In this document: positions 24,133 to 37,150 of the stretch, in pieces
How the letters are laid out: every line of letters begins with the position of its first letter
How positions within the stretch are numbered: the stretch's first letter is position 1
From: Phorcus lineatus
Taxonomy: Eukaryota; Mollusca; Gastropoda; Trochida; Trochidae
Direction of reading: 5' to 3'
Length of the DNA: 64,000 nt
NCBI GenBank assembly: GCA_921293015.1
Contig: OV121086.1
Span: 29,870,254 to 29,934,253, forward strand
Made by a program: the position numbers and the translations under genes
The notes under the pieces: generated by a model
The model's database searches: none
Seen by the model: the letters and a program-made list of their open reading frames with translations, nothing else
What the model was told of the DNA's origin: nothing

Positions 24133-27100
24133 GAATTCTTTTGATGTTCATTGATTGATAAGGCATCATGCATCTATCGTATGAAAAATCAAGAACAGTT
24201 TCTAAAATATCCGGGAAGAAAAATATCTTGATGAATTTCAATTATAGCCTTTAGGCCAGTCTAGTACAAGAACACGATGACAGACATGAAAAGAGTGTGT
24301 CTACTATGTGTGCATGTGTTTATACCCCCTGGGGAGTTAAACGTGTTTATTAAAGTTTTATAGCTGAAACTCTGTTTGAAGTATAAAAGATGCGCTTCAT
24401 GTTTGTCTCAACGGCTATCATAGTTATAGGTTGCAGTGTTAGATGGAGAAGTTATGAATTTTAATTTCATATTTATATTTTATTACCACACCATTTTCTT
24501 TTTATGTCAGATCGGCACTTGTCCTTGTCACCGTTTTCATTGAGAAGGCGATGATGCAATTTTGATGGTTTTCGACGTGTATTGTTATTAAATATTATAT
24601 TAGGTGCAAGGAGATTATGAATTTTTAACAGACATTTTATAAAAATACATTACAGGTTTTTTAATTCAACGTTGTTAAAAGATATACTTTAAGTTCCACC
24701 ATCACGCCAATTGTAATGACCATTTCCATTGTTGATGAGTAATCATGCCTTTCTTTCTCGAACGTCTCCATTAACGTGTTGCATTGAAACCATTTTCTTC
24801 ATCTGCAATCACTGACAAATGGCTGATATAGCCAACTTAACTTAAGACGATGCCATTTGAACATAAATTTTAACGAGATACCAATACAGTGACTAAGGAG
24901 TTTAAAAGAGGTATACTTGTTTACCTTTGTATTAATCGTTTATCGCATCATTGTTCACTAGTGTATTCTTTTACCATTTGGTATAATTGTACCAAATGTT
25001 AACCCTTGTTACATATGACCCTTGTCTCATATTGTATCATTTGAACAAATGTACAAACATACAATACATTACAAACGTACCATTAATACGTCCTTGGTGT
25101 ATTTTTTCATCATTTTTTTCTTCTTGCATCATATTGTAATAGTGTACCATATTTTACCATCTCTCAATCTGTTCCTTTTGAACCTTATGTATATGATTGT
25201 ATCTTTGTACCATATGTGACAAATATAGCCGTGACATAGGTGTAGACATGTATACGTCCTTAATCTTACCTACAAGAGTCTATTTCGAGACGAAACAATG
25301 TGAAATCCATTCTCTTGTAACACGACCCCCCGCAGCGAGGTAAAATTAGTATACTAGTACCAGTTTCTTCGTGCATGTGCATACCGTTGTTTTCACATTG
25401 TTTCCTAGTACATGTGTCCAGCCTTGACATATCAAACTGAATACTGTGAGTACTCAATTATTTTCAATACTCATTTCAAGGTTAGTTACCTTCGGATTTC
25501 AACCAAAACCATTTAAGTGACCAAGGTGTGTATTGAGACAAAATTTGAGGTTAAACTTGTGTTTGCATTCATTCTATACATGCCTATTGAAACTTTAACC
25601 CGAGCAAAATATATTCAAATAGACTTCTCACATTATGCGTTATAATCATAAATACGAGAACATCTCCTTGATTTTCTTGCAACAAAAATACTCTAGTCCG
25701 ACGGTCGCTTAAGGATCGTAAGGTCTTTTAAGGAAGCGAAAAGGCGATCACCATATTTAACAGTTTCAAGACTCGATCTTATTTCAAAGCAGCTATTAAG
25801 CGCGACCACATAGCGAGGTCCTCAAATCCTGTTTTCAGGTACCCATTGAAACAACTAGGTTTGCTAATTATTGTCATGTTCACAGTCCTCGATGTCTGCT
25901 GTTTTATAAATGATGGATCTATCACTTAAACCACAAGATGGAATCGCACCCTGCTGTCAAGATTAGCTCAACAATAAGCTAAGACACAGGTCATTTGAAG
26001 GCGGGAGCTTGTCTGCATTGTCTTGACCAACAGATTGGCCCGATGGTGCGAAAATGCCATTTTTCAAACTATTCACCAAATCCAACTAAGATCTCCGAGA
26101 CTATTATGCGATTTCACTGAAGCCTTACAATACAGAATGAAATGATCGTTTTTATTATGGATAAATAGTTTAATTAGTAATGGTTTCAGTCTCAGTCGTA
26201 GCTACAAGTTTGTTAACCCCCTTGCTCCCAATGTACCCCAACTGAAGTATGTTAACCATATATACATATATTTTAGTTTATTATAGGCATAACGATAAAA
26301 CCTCAGAGAATGCGTGTAGCAATATCAAATTGTCCCGAACGATGGCAAAATACATGTCTACTCACCCCTACAAAGTTATAACGAGTGATAAATCACCAGA
26401 TGAGTTAATTCAAGTATACAGTGTAGATTTGATCTTCAAAGGTTACAATAAGATCATATCAACAAAAGGAAAGGTACGATGTTCCAAACACAAGTATTAT
26501 CTCACGTCAACTTACTATTTTAACCCTCTTTTCAAAAGAATGTAGTAGTTATAATCTTCGCAAGGTAAAGATAATATAAGGGTTATACAATTCAACATAT
26601 CATTCCCTTACTTCTTAAAAACTGTCCTCATGTAATCGGAATTCACAGCTGAAATGCAAAGATATTCGAAGTGATTACTTCAAGCTCCTTTGAAGTTTGA
26701 AGATTGCCTACTGTGTTTTCCATGTTCTTTGTTGTGCCTGTTTGTGCCACTTAACGGAGAATATATCAAATATGTCAATTCAAATGTTTACACAATTGAC
26801 GTTAACTGGAAAATTATTTAGATGTATTACACCAAGGGCAATGTATTTCAATTAGTTCAAGAAGCGATTTAAGGTAACCAATTAATCCAAACTCCAGTTC
26901 AAGCATCCTTTACCCTTGGCAGCAAGGTCAGAGAAAAGTCCGCACGTAGTCTTAAAAATCATCAAGGTCATTTCCAAATGTTGATGGCCAGAGCTCCTAA
27001 CATCGCTCTGTGTACGGAGCTGGTATACACGGAGGCCACCTGGCGGGCCAAAATCGTAGGGTGGCCGGGGTATTGTGCGATCAACAGGGACAGTAGAATA

Positions 27101-30100
27101 TATACAACTTTGATTAATAAATAAGCACTACCCATTTCTATCTCTTTTCTGGCTCACACGCGTGTAGTGTGAGGCTACACGGTGGCCTGAATACGAAGAC
27201 AGAGAATTGGAAGGGAAGATCTAGTCAAGAACTGTGTATCAACGCAAATAAAAGAAAGTAGATCAATAGGCTAACCCAAACGCCGATGTACAAACGGTAG
27301 TGTTAGTCTCTTGGGGGCACGCGACTGTCTGAACCCTTTAAAAAAATATCCTAGTGTTCGTTTATACAACAAGACTTAGTTCAGTCTTTGTTAGCTCTTT
27401 TTAGAGAATTCAATCACACATGTTGCTCTTTTATCCTTCTTATTTCTTTTTTATGAATTTATGAAATATGAAATATTCTATACTTAAATCTAACATGATG
27501 TCTTCATTCGAAAAAAAATGTTCCTTACTTCTATGAATTGAGCAACATAAAGACAGGCTCTTAACGTGTTGGATTTTCCTCTACTTAAGATTCTTTTGAC
27601 ATTTGAGAAGATTGTTAGACCTACCAAGTCGGATAGTAACATTGGTAGACGCTGACAGGGAACTGTATAAATAGTGAGCTCATTCGAAACAGAGAAAAAT
27701 CTTGCAATGTATATGTCAACATTTTGGTGACCCAAGGGCTGGGGAGTAAAACACCCGCTTTGTAAATATGGACGATAATTCCCAATCCGGTATGGTGATA
27801 TCTTGTCACAATACGACAATTATCTCTTTTGCAGACGAAACCAAAGGAGCGCGCTGACTGAGCCCTGTCGTGAATGGAGTAAAGCAGTGATTGTAATTAA
27901 GTATACAGGAAATCTATCATTTAAACCCCAGTGGGGTTATATATGACATTTTTACAAGCGATAGTCAGCAACAAATACATGTAATATCATTTAAGATAAA
28001 ATTGCAAGAGCTATAATTCGTAATGACAATTTAGGTGATTGGCCTATTGATATGTCTAATGAACAACAACATTTAGTAGTACAATTATATCCGTACCTTA
28101 AAGAATGAGAAAATTACCAAATGGTATATCTATTGCAAAAAAGAATCGCAATCACAATCTCCATATCGTACTATCAGTTTTTGTATCACAAAAATATACA
28201 TAACATCTATAAATGTGAACGTATTCAAAAAGTTAAAACATAACATAAAAAGCAATTTTAAGAAACGTATTAGGAATTACACTCATATTTTTAAATCACA
28301 AACGCCAACTGACATACAAATACGTGCTACAAATCATTTCGGGGTGCAGTCTTCAGGTATATCTAAAAGAAATTCTGTCACAAGAACTCTAAATAACAAA
28401 AACAAATTAAAATATTTAATAACGAAAGAACGGCAAACTTATTTCACATTCAGAAATATGTTTTGAGAGACATCAAACTCATCTCAAAGTCAGACACTCA
28501 GGTTAAATTAAGGTTAAGATAAACATGACATGACCTTATCCATCGTTATTAAATAAACTTGTTCATATTCCTCCATCCCAATGTTGTTGTTGAGAAAGAA
28601 TGCAAACTCGCAACATTGCGGAAACCTGCAACAATTGTGACCGATTTTCACCAGAACCGAATTGTAAAGCCCGGATGCTAAATTGAAGATTTTACTTTTG
28701 AGACGACCCCTCCAAGCCACAGGAATGCCTACAAGCGAAGAGATGCAGCTATATATATAAAGCGGTCAACCTCTCGCGCTTTCTGCTCACTCAGTGCACA
28801 AGAGATGCTACATCAGCGAAAATATATTACAAGTACTCTAACATACACCTAGAACTAAACTAAAGGGCCGCACTTGAATCGAGGTTCAAAAATTAAGCCT
28901 ACGCATGCTCATCCCTTTATAGATGGGGTACAAAGTTTCTACAAGATATGATAATGATGTGTAGCGGACCAATAAAGAATAGACGTGTACTGTGAAGGGG
29001 TTCAAATGTCGAAAGGGTTCACCGTGAATTTATGTAATAAAGTTCAGCTTTATCAAATCTCAGCTTGCTTAGATGTCAAGTACATCTTTGCTAATATTTA
29101 GATTTTCTGCGCTACAAAACGCCGAATAAAAGACCGACAAATGCCATATTCCGAGTCTCACAGGGAGCGTTTCTTCCCCAGAAACCCAAAACATTCGACA
29201 TTCAATGAAACGGCATAAATCTTCAGAGAGAGTCATATGTAACTATCGTTTAAGGGGCATTTATTGAAAATAATGACTTAAGCCGACAGATGAATGGAAA
29301 GACGGCAGTTGGTATTGACGATCAACATGAAGAGCGAAGGTAAAGGCCCTTTCGATAGGAGGGTCGGGACTCACACCAACAGGTGCCCGCTAATTCACAC
29401 CGTCAGTCCGTACAGCGAGATTGCGTCAAGGGTTTAGGGTTACTACTCTCGAAGCTTGTACAATGGTATAAGATCTAGAGCTCACAGGCCTTAGAGCAGC
29501 CCAAGGGTTTTCACCTGAGCTAAAGCCCCGAGCCCTCGACCAAGCCACACTGCAAACATCTCGGACATTCTACACCAGAATTTGCCGTAATATATATAAT
29601 GAAATAAAGATATGTTTTGAATTTGGATAATCTTTGACAATATGGAAATGGGGTCCCCTAAAACATAAGTCATAGCTTTGAAGATTTTATGAATTTTCTC
29701 TGGGCTTCTAAAATATAGTTATCAATTTTCTTTGGATCCCTGAAAACTTATTTGTTTTAATTAAATAATCGGTAGTTTTGCTTTAATTTTGATACTATGT
29801 GAGACAAGGTAGTCATCTACCTCCGACGGTATTAATGATACTTGCAGAACAACTTTTACTAAAGGCAGTTTAAAAACGATATTTAAAGTGAGTATTTAAT
29901 AAATATTACTTCAATAAACTCTTTATTCCTTTGTTGGCCTGGTTTATAGTTTAAATGAACCAGAAATATGTTAGGTAAATATAAAAAAAAATAAGCATAC
30001 CAGCACATCAAAGGTCACGATACGCAAGAACATATTGCATGTCTGACCAACTGATGAAATCTACAACGTCCGAACATAAGTCAATGCAATACAGGTCACT

Positions 30101-30804
30101 GGAGGAACACGCCGGTCTGACATATGGACATATGATACGATTGAGGTCAAATATAGACATACCAATGATTGACATAGTTGTTATTTCGTCACCACTCACA
30201 GTGACAATTACAATTCTATCCTTGTTCGGTCAGAAGAAGTTGTTGTAAGATTTGTTTTCTTTCTTCTAAGATTAATTTTCAATAGATTTTGGCCCACATT
30301 TCATTCCCCGCATAAATGAATTCCTGTTTTGTCTAACAGTTTCCTATCATCAAATAAAAATCTTATTAATTGGTTTAGATGTTTTTAATTATTTTGCTAT
30401 AAATTTCATTGTAAATCCATCAAGATGTGAGAAACATTGCTAAACCTTTCTTCGTAACACTTTAAAACCAAAGAGATTCTTTTTCATTCTATAGTTTGCT
30501 CTAAATGTAAAATTTATGTAAACAATAAAAAGGACTTCTGAAATCATCTCCTTAGTGTTGAATTTACTTTTACCTTTATCTTACATGTATATACGCATAC
30601 CTAACTTCTCTAAGACTAGGCTTCAACGAATTTATCGTTGCTTCAAACACAAGTCTTTGATAACTGCAGGGAGAAGCACGCGAAAGCACGAGAGACTCTA
30701 GGTTTGCCATACGTAGAGCCTATAGTCCTCGTAAGTGTGTAATTTGAATTTTAAGAATGACGATTTATCAAATGTCGTACACGAAATACGTAATCAACGA
30801 CGTA
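24133..30804. other. Gene-poor DNA, no supported features
   Basis: 24960-25220 has many gtaccat/ttgta words without a clear unit. 26865-27140 is GC-richer and holds an ATG-less open frame of about 90 codons on the - strand (..VDRTIPRPPYDFGPPGG..), with no recognised domain. 29340-29540 is GC-richer but has no splice pair. Nothing else could be supported. Confidence 0.35.
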
Positions 30805-30950
30805 CGCTTCAACAATGATTGCTAGGCAAAACGATATAAGCACATGTGCACAAATGGAAAATACGATGTGCACAAATGAAAAATATTATGTGCACTAATG
30901 AAAAATATGACACTGCCTTTTTTCGCCGTATGGGTAATCATAGATATTAG
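30805..30950 (+). repeat. Dispersed repeat, copy B, with internal 23-24 bp repeats
   Basis: Matches 15955-16050 in reverse (gattgctaggcaaaa, agcacatgtgcac, tatgggtaat). Inside, atgtgcac.aatg.aaaata occurs three times in tandem. Confidence 0.45.
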
Positions 30951-31216
30951 TGGCTTCTTAAATGAATTATTCTATGAACAAACTAGAAATAAAGCTTAAT
31001 GAATCAGTGCAAATACGTCCAGACAGCAGCTTCAAGATAACGGCTTATAAATGACTCATGGCACATTTGCCCACTTGAAATAAAACCACATGAAACGAGA
31101 TGAAAGTGTGGAGAGGGCTATGGTTGCATGTGAGTGCTCAGCGTAGGAGAATAACAAAGGGTTAAGTGTCAGATTACGACAGATAGGGCCAAATCTCATT
31201 ACAAGGGTCATTGAAG

Positions 31217-31690
31217 GTAGCGGGCGAAGCAAGTGACCCTGAACACGGCGCACCAGAGACGTTAGCTGAACCTTTCTGGTCTGTGGTTGCCACAATGGCG
31301 ATCAAGAGTTGAGAAATCAAATCAGGAATTAACCACAAAAAATATCAAAACTAATCTGTATGATATATCGTTATGATTCAATAATCACTGATGTGATGTC
31401 TTTGAACAAGACGCACCAAAGCCATTTGCTGAACAATTCTGATAAAGGGTTTTCACAATGGCGATCAAGGGATGTGGAATAAAGATCAGGATATCTACAA
31501 AGTAAAGCTTATAACTAATCTGTGTGGTATATTGTTATGATTCAATAATCTAGTGTGATGTATTTGAACACGACATACTGGAGCCAATTGCTCAACAATT
31601 CCGGCCTTGGAGTTGCCATTGCGACCCAGATTAAAAGAGGAAAGATCAAGTATTATTCCCGGAGTAAAGCTTATTGAACACATTCGCTGT
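31217..31690. repeat. Three-copy tandem repeat, period about 162 bp
   Basis: The anchor caatggcgatcaag is at 31293 and 31456, with a diverged third near 31617; gctgaac..ttctg and actaatctgt.tg.tatat.gttatgattcaataat repeat in the same order. Non-coding. Confidence 0.75.
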
Positions 31691-31698
31691 CTTACCAC

Positions 31699-32217
31699 AT
31701 GATCTGTATGGAAGGAAAACTGATCTCTGATGGGTTATCTCCTGATCTTGTGACGAATCGGCAACCAGATTCATCGTACAATACCTCTGTTGTATGTACT
31801 CTAAACGAGTACTTATCTCAATCGGTTGACGTATGGTACACGTATACTCTTGGATATAGCATTTATAAATACCCTTTGGAAATATATGTGTATGCTAAAA
31901 CTATACGCGGGTTTCAAACTCATAATGTACATTATGGAATTGAGGTTTTAACCCTTGCTGAGACACGATTCGTTAAACAGAAATATCCGTACATGAGCAA
32001 AGTCACGTTCATTTGCTATGGAGACGTCATCGATACAAGGGCAAACGGGCTATATACATACAATGATGTTCCCGAGGCACCAAGAGAGTTAACAATCTGC
32101 AAATCTGCATCTGCACAATCTGGCATTAAAACAAATATGCGTTGTTTTATAAATCTTGTTTCGTTATGGGAGATGTCTAGCATTAGACGAATCACCCGCC
32201 TCGCTTGCTCAGAATAA
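31699..32217 (+). CDS. Unassigned 172-codon open frame with ATG
   Basis: The longest ATG-initiated frame in the gene-poor part, in non-repetitive sequence just right of a three-copy tandem repeat. The product is mixed in composition with many Tyr (YTYTLGYSIYKYPLEIYVY), no signal peptide, membrane segment or recognised motif. A frame this long is uncommon but not impossible by chance in AT-rich DNA. No promoter or polyadenylation signal was identified. Confidence 0.18.
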   Translation: MICMEGKLISDGLSPDLVTNRQPDSSYNTSVVCTLNEYLSQSVDVWYTYTLGYSIYKYPLEIYVYAKTIRGFQTHNVHYGIEVLTLAETRFVKQKYPYMSKVTFICYGDVIDTRANGLYTYNDVPEAPRELTICKSASAQSGIKTNMRCFINLVSLWEMSSIRRITRLACSE

Positions 32218-33104
32218 AGCAATAGAGTTGTCTCTGCTAATTATCAAGCCTCGATGACAAGAGCAACTGATTTGGTGTCTTTCAAAATTTGAACTCGGTC
32301 CGGGGTCCTTGCTTCAATCAAGATGTCTGAGGAGACGACTCTCGTAGTTGTTATTATGCTATCATAAGAAGGGGACCAGACAAAGCCCGTTATTCTTTGC
32401 GTTTATCAATGGACTATATCGTCGTAATCTTGCGTGCAGCTAAGCGTGTGTAAAGCAATTAGATCACACGGTCTGTCCTACACTTTGATACTGCCTTATA
32501 GATCCTCATACCGACTCAGCTGACGGGAAGGTAAGAATTCAGGTAAGCAGCCTGGTAAATCCAGGTATTGCAGATGTCTTTGGCTGATAAGTCGAGAGGA
32601 CATTTACCTTCCTCGATCACCGACTCATACCTGGGGCATACCCGGCACTCTTTCATTAAAGGCACTGAAGCACCTCTTTTTTAAAATAAATATTTCTTCA
32701 AATTTCCGACATTTTATTAGCTTATGTCAAGCTGATCATCCGTAATCGAAGGAAAAGTGCAGGTGTGCATTTTAATGTTAACACCTTTTAATCCTTAGCT
32801 AACCGTACTTTGTAAGTTCATTTAAGAAATCTTTGTATCGAGGAAAATAATGTCTTGCAATAGCTCAAATTTGTTTGTTTGTTCCTTTAAATTCCTTTAT
32901 TGTCCTTAATAAACGTGCTACACGTTCTCTTGATGGCAACCATTCAAATGTCGTTGTCTTGTTTTCAAAAGTCCATTAATAGGACTTTACGTAATCGAAT
33001 TTCAGCGTCGTGAGAGAAATTGCCTTTCCTCTATCTTCAAAGGTCATGAACAGTGTCAAGGGTTCTACATGAAAGCTTGATTATGAAGGAGGAGGAGGCA
33101 TTAA
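32218..33104. other. Intergenic DNA without recognised features
   Basis: GC-richer around 32290-32650 with several donor-like gtaag words, but no exon with matching ends was found. Confidence 0.35.
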
Positions 33105-33480
33105 TCGTCTTGATTTCAACCTTGTGGTAAAAGTATGGTTTTACCATATTCACAATACTTATAGATGATCGTGGCTTTTAAGAATTTATATGAGTGCGAT
33201 ATCGAAATCTTAACGTGATAGTGATAATAATGCAAAAGATTATATTAATTTACAGATATCATGCATGGTCGTTCTTTGAATATAGGCGAACTCGTAAATA
33301 GTGGGAAATATTGAGTTGTCTTAGACTTCAACATTGTGATAGTGAAAACAATTAAATGTTATTATATTTACAACTTCGCTGTTCGTGGTTTGTATGAAGA
33401 TAATACATTTTGAAAATTAGTGCGAAACTATTAGAATTCCAACACCGATGGTGAAAATGGTGAAAATTGATATTTATGTG
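33105..33480. repeat. Strongly diverged tandem repeat, units about 97-119 bp
   Basis: Starts at about 33110, 33207, 33326 and 33434 share a ttcaac.ttgtg.tagtgaaaa-like core followed by tatta.atttaca and a tggt/cgtgg segment. Decayed, non-coding. Confidence 0.45.
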
Positions 33481-35687
33481 TTTTCATTTGGTGCTTACAT
33501 TTCACACTTCTACAGTGACAGCTCCCATATGTGCAGCATAACAAATTGCACATAACAGCATCTGTTTTCATCATCTGCAGCCTATCAGTGTGGGCCTAGC
33601 GTCAATACACCAACAATAAACAGTCTACATACTCCCCTACATGTATCGATGACAGAGAGGCAGGAATGTAACAACCCTCACCCATGTACTACCGGCGACG
33701 AATATGCGTTAAGAAGGACAAAAATCAACAAACACCAGTAGCAACATATGGGAGAAATACTAATGTGGCTGGTCAATGGTTATGGTAGTTGGGACTGGTC
33801 AATATGGTATGCTACAAAAGTGTGTCAGCTTTTATGTTTATAGTAACGATAATAAAGGAAGAAGTAACAGCCTTGTCTTACACATGTCTTCAACTAACGA
33901 TATTTCCTGCAATCACCATTAATAGTATTGGAGGTAGCAGTCAACCTTGTTTCATACTTGTATCAAAGATACAAATCATCACTGAACATGATCAACAGTG
34001 TCACTTGTAAGTAAAATATTTCTAAGACGGCCTACTATAAAGATTACATCAACATTTACTAATAACACCTCAATAAGAAGGTTTTTAGCTCGACGATAAG
34101 ACAAATAAAAATGAGCCTTATTTCACGCTTATGGTGTCATCATGGAAATTAAATGTACTTGCTTAATAGCACATAGCTTACATTTCATTTGATCAAGCAA
34201 ATAAAACAGATTCCAACTAATCAAAAGTGCACACTTTATGAAACAATTCTTGTCTGAAAATAACCCGAAGAAGAATCGTCCCGTCAGCAGTAAAGCAGTG
34301 CTACACACGTCAAAGGTCTGTCTGCAAGTAAATATGGCAAAGAAGCCCGAGGAAATAACCACCCACCTTGCATATCGGTTATCATCAAAGACTCGACAAG
34401 ATAAATATATATTTGGGCAGATTCTCAAGCAGAGACGCTTGCATCAGTCACTTGTGGAAGCATTCGAGTAAAAAGGATATCCATGGCAAAAATGTAAGCA
34501 CATACATGATCATTTCAACCATGATCCATAAAGAAAATGCAAGCTTTAGTACTTGGGCTATCTTGCTGTCGGCTACATGGTTTTTGCTTCGGGATAATTC
34601 AAATGAAAGCTTTGAACACTTTCATTCAAATCTGAACGGATTTTAGAAATCCACCCTCTTAAATGATAATTCCTTTACATGGTACAATGTAATATAAATA
34701 ACTTTTTTTCTCATTTCTACTGAAATCAATTCGGGCCTAATGAAATCTTACAAAATTCACCTTTTAAAACTGTGTAATACCCACAGAATAAGAGTCTTAA
34801 AAACCCGTCTAACTATCGACACCACGATACATCCCTATTCATCCGATACAGCCTATTCAACTATGTCCGTGCTGTGGGCACTTCACGCACCCCATCTATA
34901 GCCTCTCGGCCCCTAAAAGAGACCCGTACCCTAACATTGTCACGCTCCGGATCCTTGTGATACTAGTCCCAATGGTAACCGCCTGGGTCCGGCCGGTAAC
35001 AAACTGATTGTATGAGACCCAGAGCCAGACAAGACGATTAATGTGCTGTGCTCCAATCTTTTACTAATTGCATCAGGGTTTCGAAATCTTTAATTGTTAT
35101 CAGTCGGTGATTTATGAAGTTCCAGCGCACTCCCTGATGTTTTACCTATGAACCAATCAGATTCAAGCATTTACACCTGACCCCTCAGGGCATTGTCAGT
35201 GGAACCGTGTTATGTAATAGCCTTCATTGATGTGGGACCGTCAAGCAGAATAAACGTTTATTCCCTTGTGGATTATCCCTTATTTGTCGGCAACAATGCT
35301 AATAAACAATTTACACTCTATTAAGGAGAATTTGATAGGTAAATAATGATTGAACCAGCGTAAACTTTGATTGGCGGTATTAACAAAGGATATTCAGATA
35401 AACGTGTCATCATTTTGTGTTAAACCAACGATAACGCACATAGTTTTTAAACCGATATGGTAATCAAAAATGACGTAATAGCACATATTGAAAGACAAGG
35501 GTGTCATTAATCATTGCAACTATGATAAACACTTTTACAAAGAAAGATCTCATGTGTGATCACCGCCAACCCTTCAACCTACACCCAAACCACCTTAGGA
35601 AGCAACCAAAAGTAAATTCAGTGAGTACATTCGACGACTTTTTTGGCACGTTGCAGGGTGAGTATTAAAACGAAAGAAGACACTTAC
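33481..35687. other. First part of the downstream intron of the metalloprotease gene, or intergenic
   Basis: After donor GTAAGT (35687) no further M12B exon was recognised on the - strand. Short frames at 34129-34646 on both strands are unsupported. Confidence 0.4.
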
Positions 35688-36040
35688 CATTCCTTTGCAA
35701 AGGCTGAAGGTAACCAATGACAACGGGTCTCCATCAACGATCCCAGAAAAGAAGCATTTATCCAAACCACTTTCACCAATGTCCTCAAACCATGAGAAGT
35801 TGCCATCCATTCTCTGCACAGTTAATCCAGGGTATATAAAATCCAGCAGGGGGGATAGATGCACCACCATTTCTTTACCGAACACTCTAATCCTATACAT
35901 GGCATTATCCTTTCCAGAGTCCACACTTCTCTTGCCTCGATATCCTTTATATTCCTCACTTCCATGTGGAATCTTCTCAGGGTAAAATATTTCCGATTTC
36001 AGAGGCGAGGAGTCATGGACTCCCTTCGTACTTGAGGGGT
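35688..36040 (-). CDS. Metalloprotease coding exon 2: M12B propeptide
   Basis: 353 nt after acceptor ttttttcactag. The frame is open throughout and encodes the propeptide core with its paired cysteines (CFFSG and SLC). The donor ATG|GTAAGTG is strong; the frame continues past it into clearly non-coding sequence. Confidence 0.8.
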
Positions 36041-36409
36041 CTAGTGAAAAAAGAAAATGCGGAAATGGTTAATCTGAAGAAATCAATGCGAGGATGATAA
36101 AAGAATGAAAAACATGATAAAGATGAACATCTCTATATCTTAGAGCAAGTGTAATTGGCACTAAATGTTGTACGTAAATAATACAATAGAGAGGGGTCGG
36201 GTGGAGATGAGGTTGAGGATGGGTGTGGATGAGGTAGGGGGTGAGGTGTAGATGGGGATGGTTTAAGGTAGGGGTGATGTGAGGGTGGGGTTGTTACCTG
36301 TCTCTCGGCGCTGCCCAGCGTGTCCTCGTGCTTGCTGGGCGAGGATCACGGGTTGTAAGAGCATAAGGCATCCCAATAGACCCACCACCGTCAACAAGAC
36401 AGAACGCAT
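35688..36409 (-). CDS. ADAM/ADAMTS-type secreted metalloprotease, first two coding exons (signal peptide and propeptide)
   Basis: Exon 1 (36409-36298) and exon 2 (36040-35688) join in phase (G|AC = Asp) across a 257-bp GT-AG intron. The product starts MRSVLLTVVGLLGCLMLLQP with VILA, a clear signal peptide with cleavage predicted before QQARG. A spacer with a KRS basic site follows. Then comes a propeptide of the M12B (reprolysin) type: MYRIRVFGKEMVVHLSP, LLDFIYPGLTVQR, and CFFSGIVDGDPLSLVTFSLC, which fits the family pattern C-[YF]-x-G-x-V-x-G-x-P-x-S-x-V-x-x-S-x-C. In this family the propeptide keeps the zinc protease latent until furin cleavage. One N-glycosylation site (NFS) is visible. Exon 2 ends in phase 0 at donor GTAAGT. 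The catalytic exons would lie to the left; I found none, so introns are long or the gene leaves the window. ADAM versus ADAMTS cannot be settled from this part. Confidence 0.8.
36298..36409 (-). CDS. Metalloprotease coding exon 1: signal peptide
   Basis: 112 nt from the ATG at 36409 to donor CAG|GTAACA. Hydrophobic core VLLTVVGLLGCLMLL, then PVILA and QQARGHAGQRRET. The ATG was chosen because it directly precedes the signal peptide. Confidence 0.78.
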
Positions 36410-36584
36410 CGCGGCCACGTCCACGAATTAAACCAGCTTCATTTGCAAAATCATTGAAATCTTCTCAGTGAAAACTCGCTTCAAACTCTGTTAAAACACT
36501 ACGCCGGCAAACAACCGAGCCTGTACTGCTACACACGTAGCATGAAAATCACCCTTCAAACTAAACCAAGTATTGCCTTCTAAA

Positions 36585-36611
36585 CCCCGCCCACCTCGAG
36601 ACTCGACCAAT
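36585..36611 (-). promoter_or_regulatory. Probable promoter elements of the metalloprotease gene: GC box and CCAAT box
   Basis: Read on the - strand, GTGGGCGGGG (36585-36594) is an Sp/KLF-type GC box. ATTGG/CCAAT (36607-36611) lies 13 bases further out, about 180-200 bases upstream of the start codon. Spacing and order suit a proximal promoter. Confidence 0.45.
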
Positions 36612-36799
36612 GAAATGAGCGATCCCGACTCGAGGCAGATCAATCTGTACTAGACCATGCGTGTTGGGAGACTGAGCTACTATAGTGTAGAGTACTACAC
36701 TAGTTCTAGACCAGCACAGAGACACACGTTCTGTAGAGCACCCATCGATAAGGCTGACCGTCCGAGCGCGGGGGTAACGGACCGAGCATAGTACGACTT

Positions 36800-37150
36800 T
36801 GGAGCGTAGGCAGGGAGTACGAACTTTATCAATGGGTTACTTCAACGATTGAATAACACGCGTAACGTGTATTTAGAGAGATGTACAATGGTGTGTCAAA
36901 TTGAAGTACACATGGGATCTTGGAGTGTACTTGATGACATAGGGTTTACTTTCAACCAGGCATCAACCATCTTACAACAATCAACCCCTGTTCTTCTGGT
37001 TGTTAATATACAACGCTTCGCTAGTTTTTATTGCCGCAGATATTGTGCTTGTATTACATGTATACAAAGTGTATCTTTTGCGGGGATAATTTCAAAACCA
37101 CCTTTTTTCTATCTTTTTTCCCTCAATTTGTCTTCTTGACGTCCTTCAAC
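36800..37150. other. Sequence upstream of the metalloprotease gene
   Basis: A 96-codon + strand frame (36849-37139) lacks any recognised motif. No other feature. Confidence 0.35.

Noticed and set aside
29340-29540. GC-richer patch as an exon
   Set aside because: No acceptor-donor pair with an open frame on either strand.
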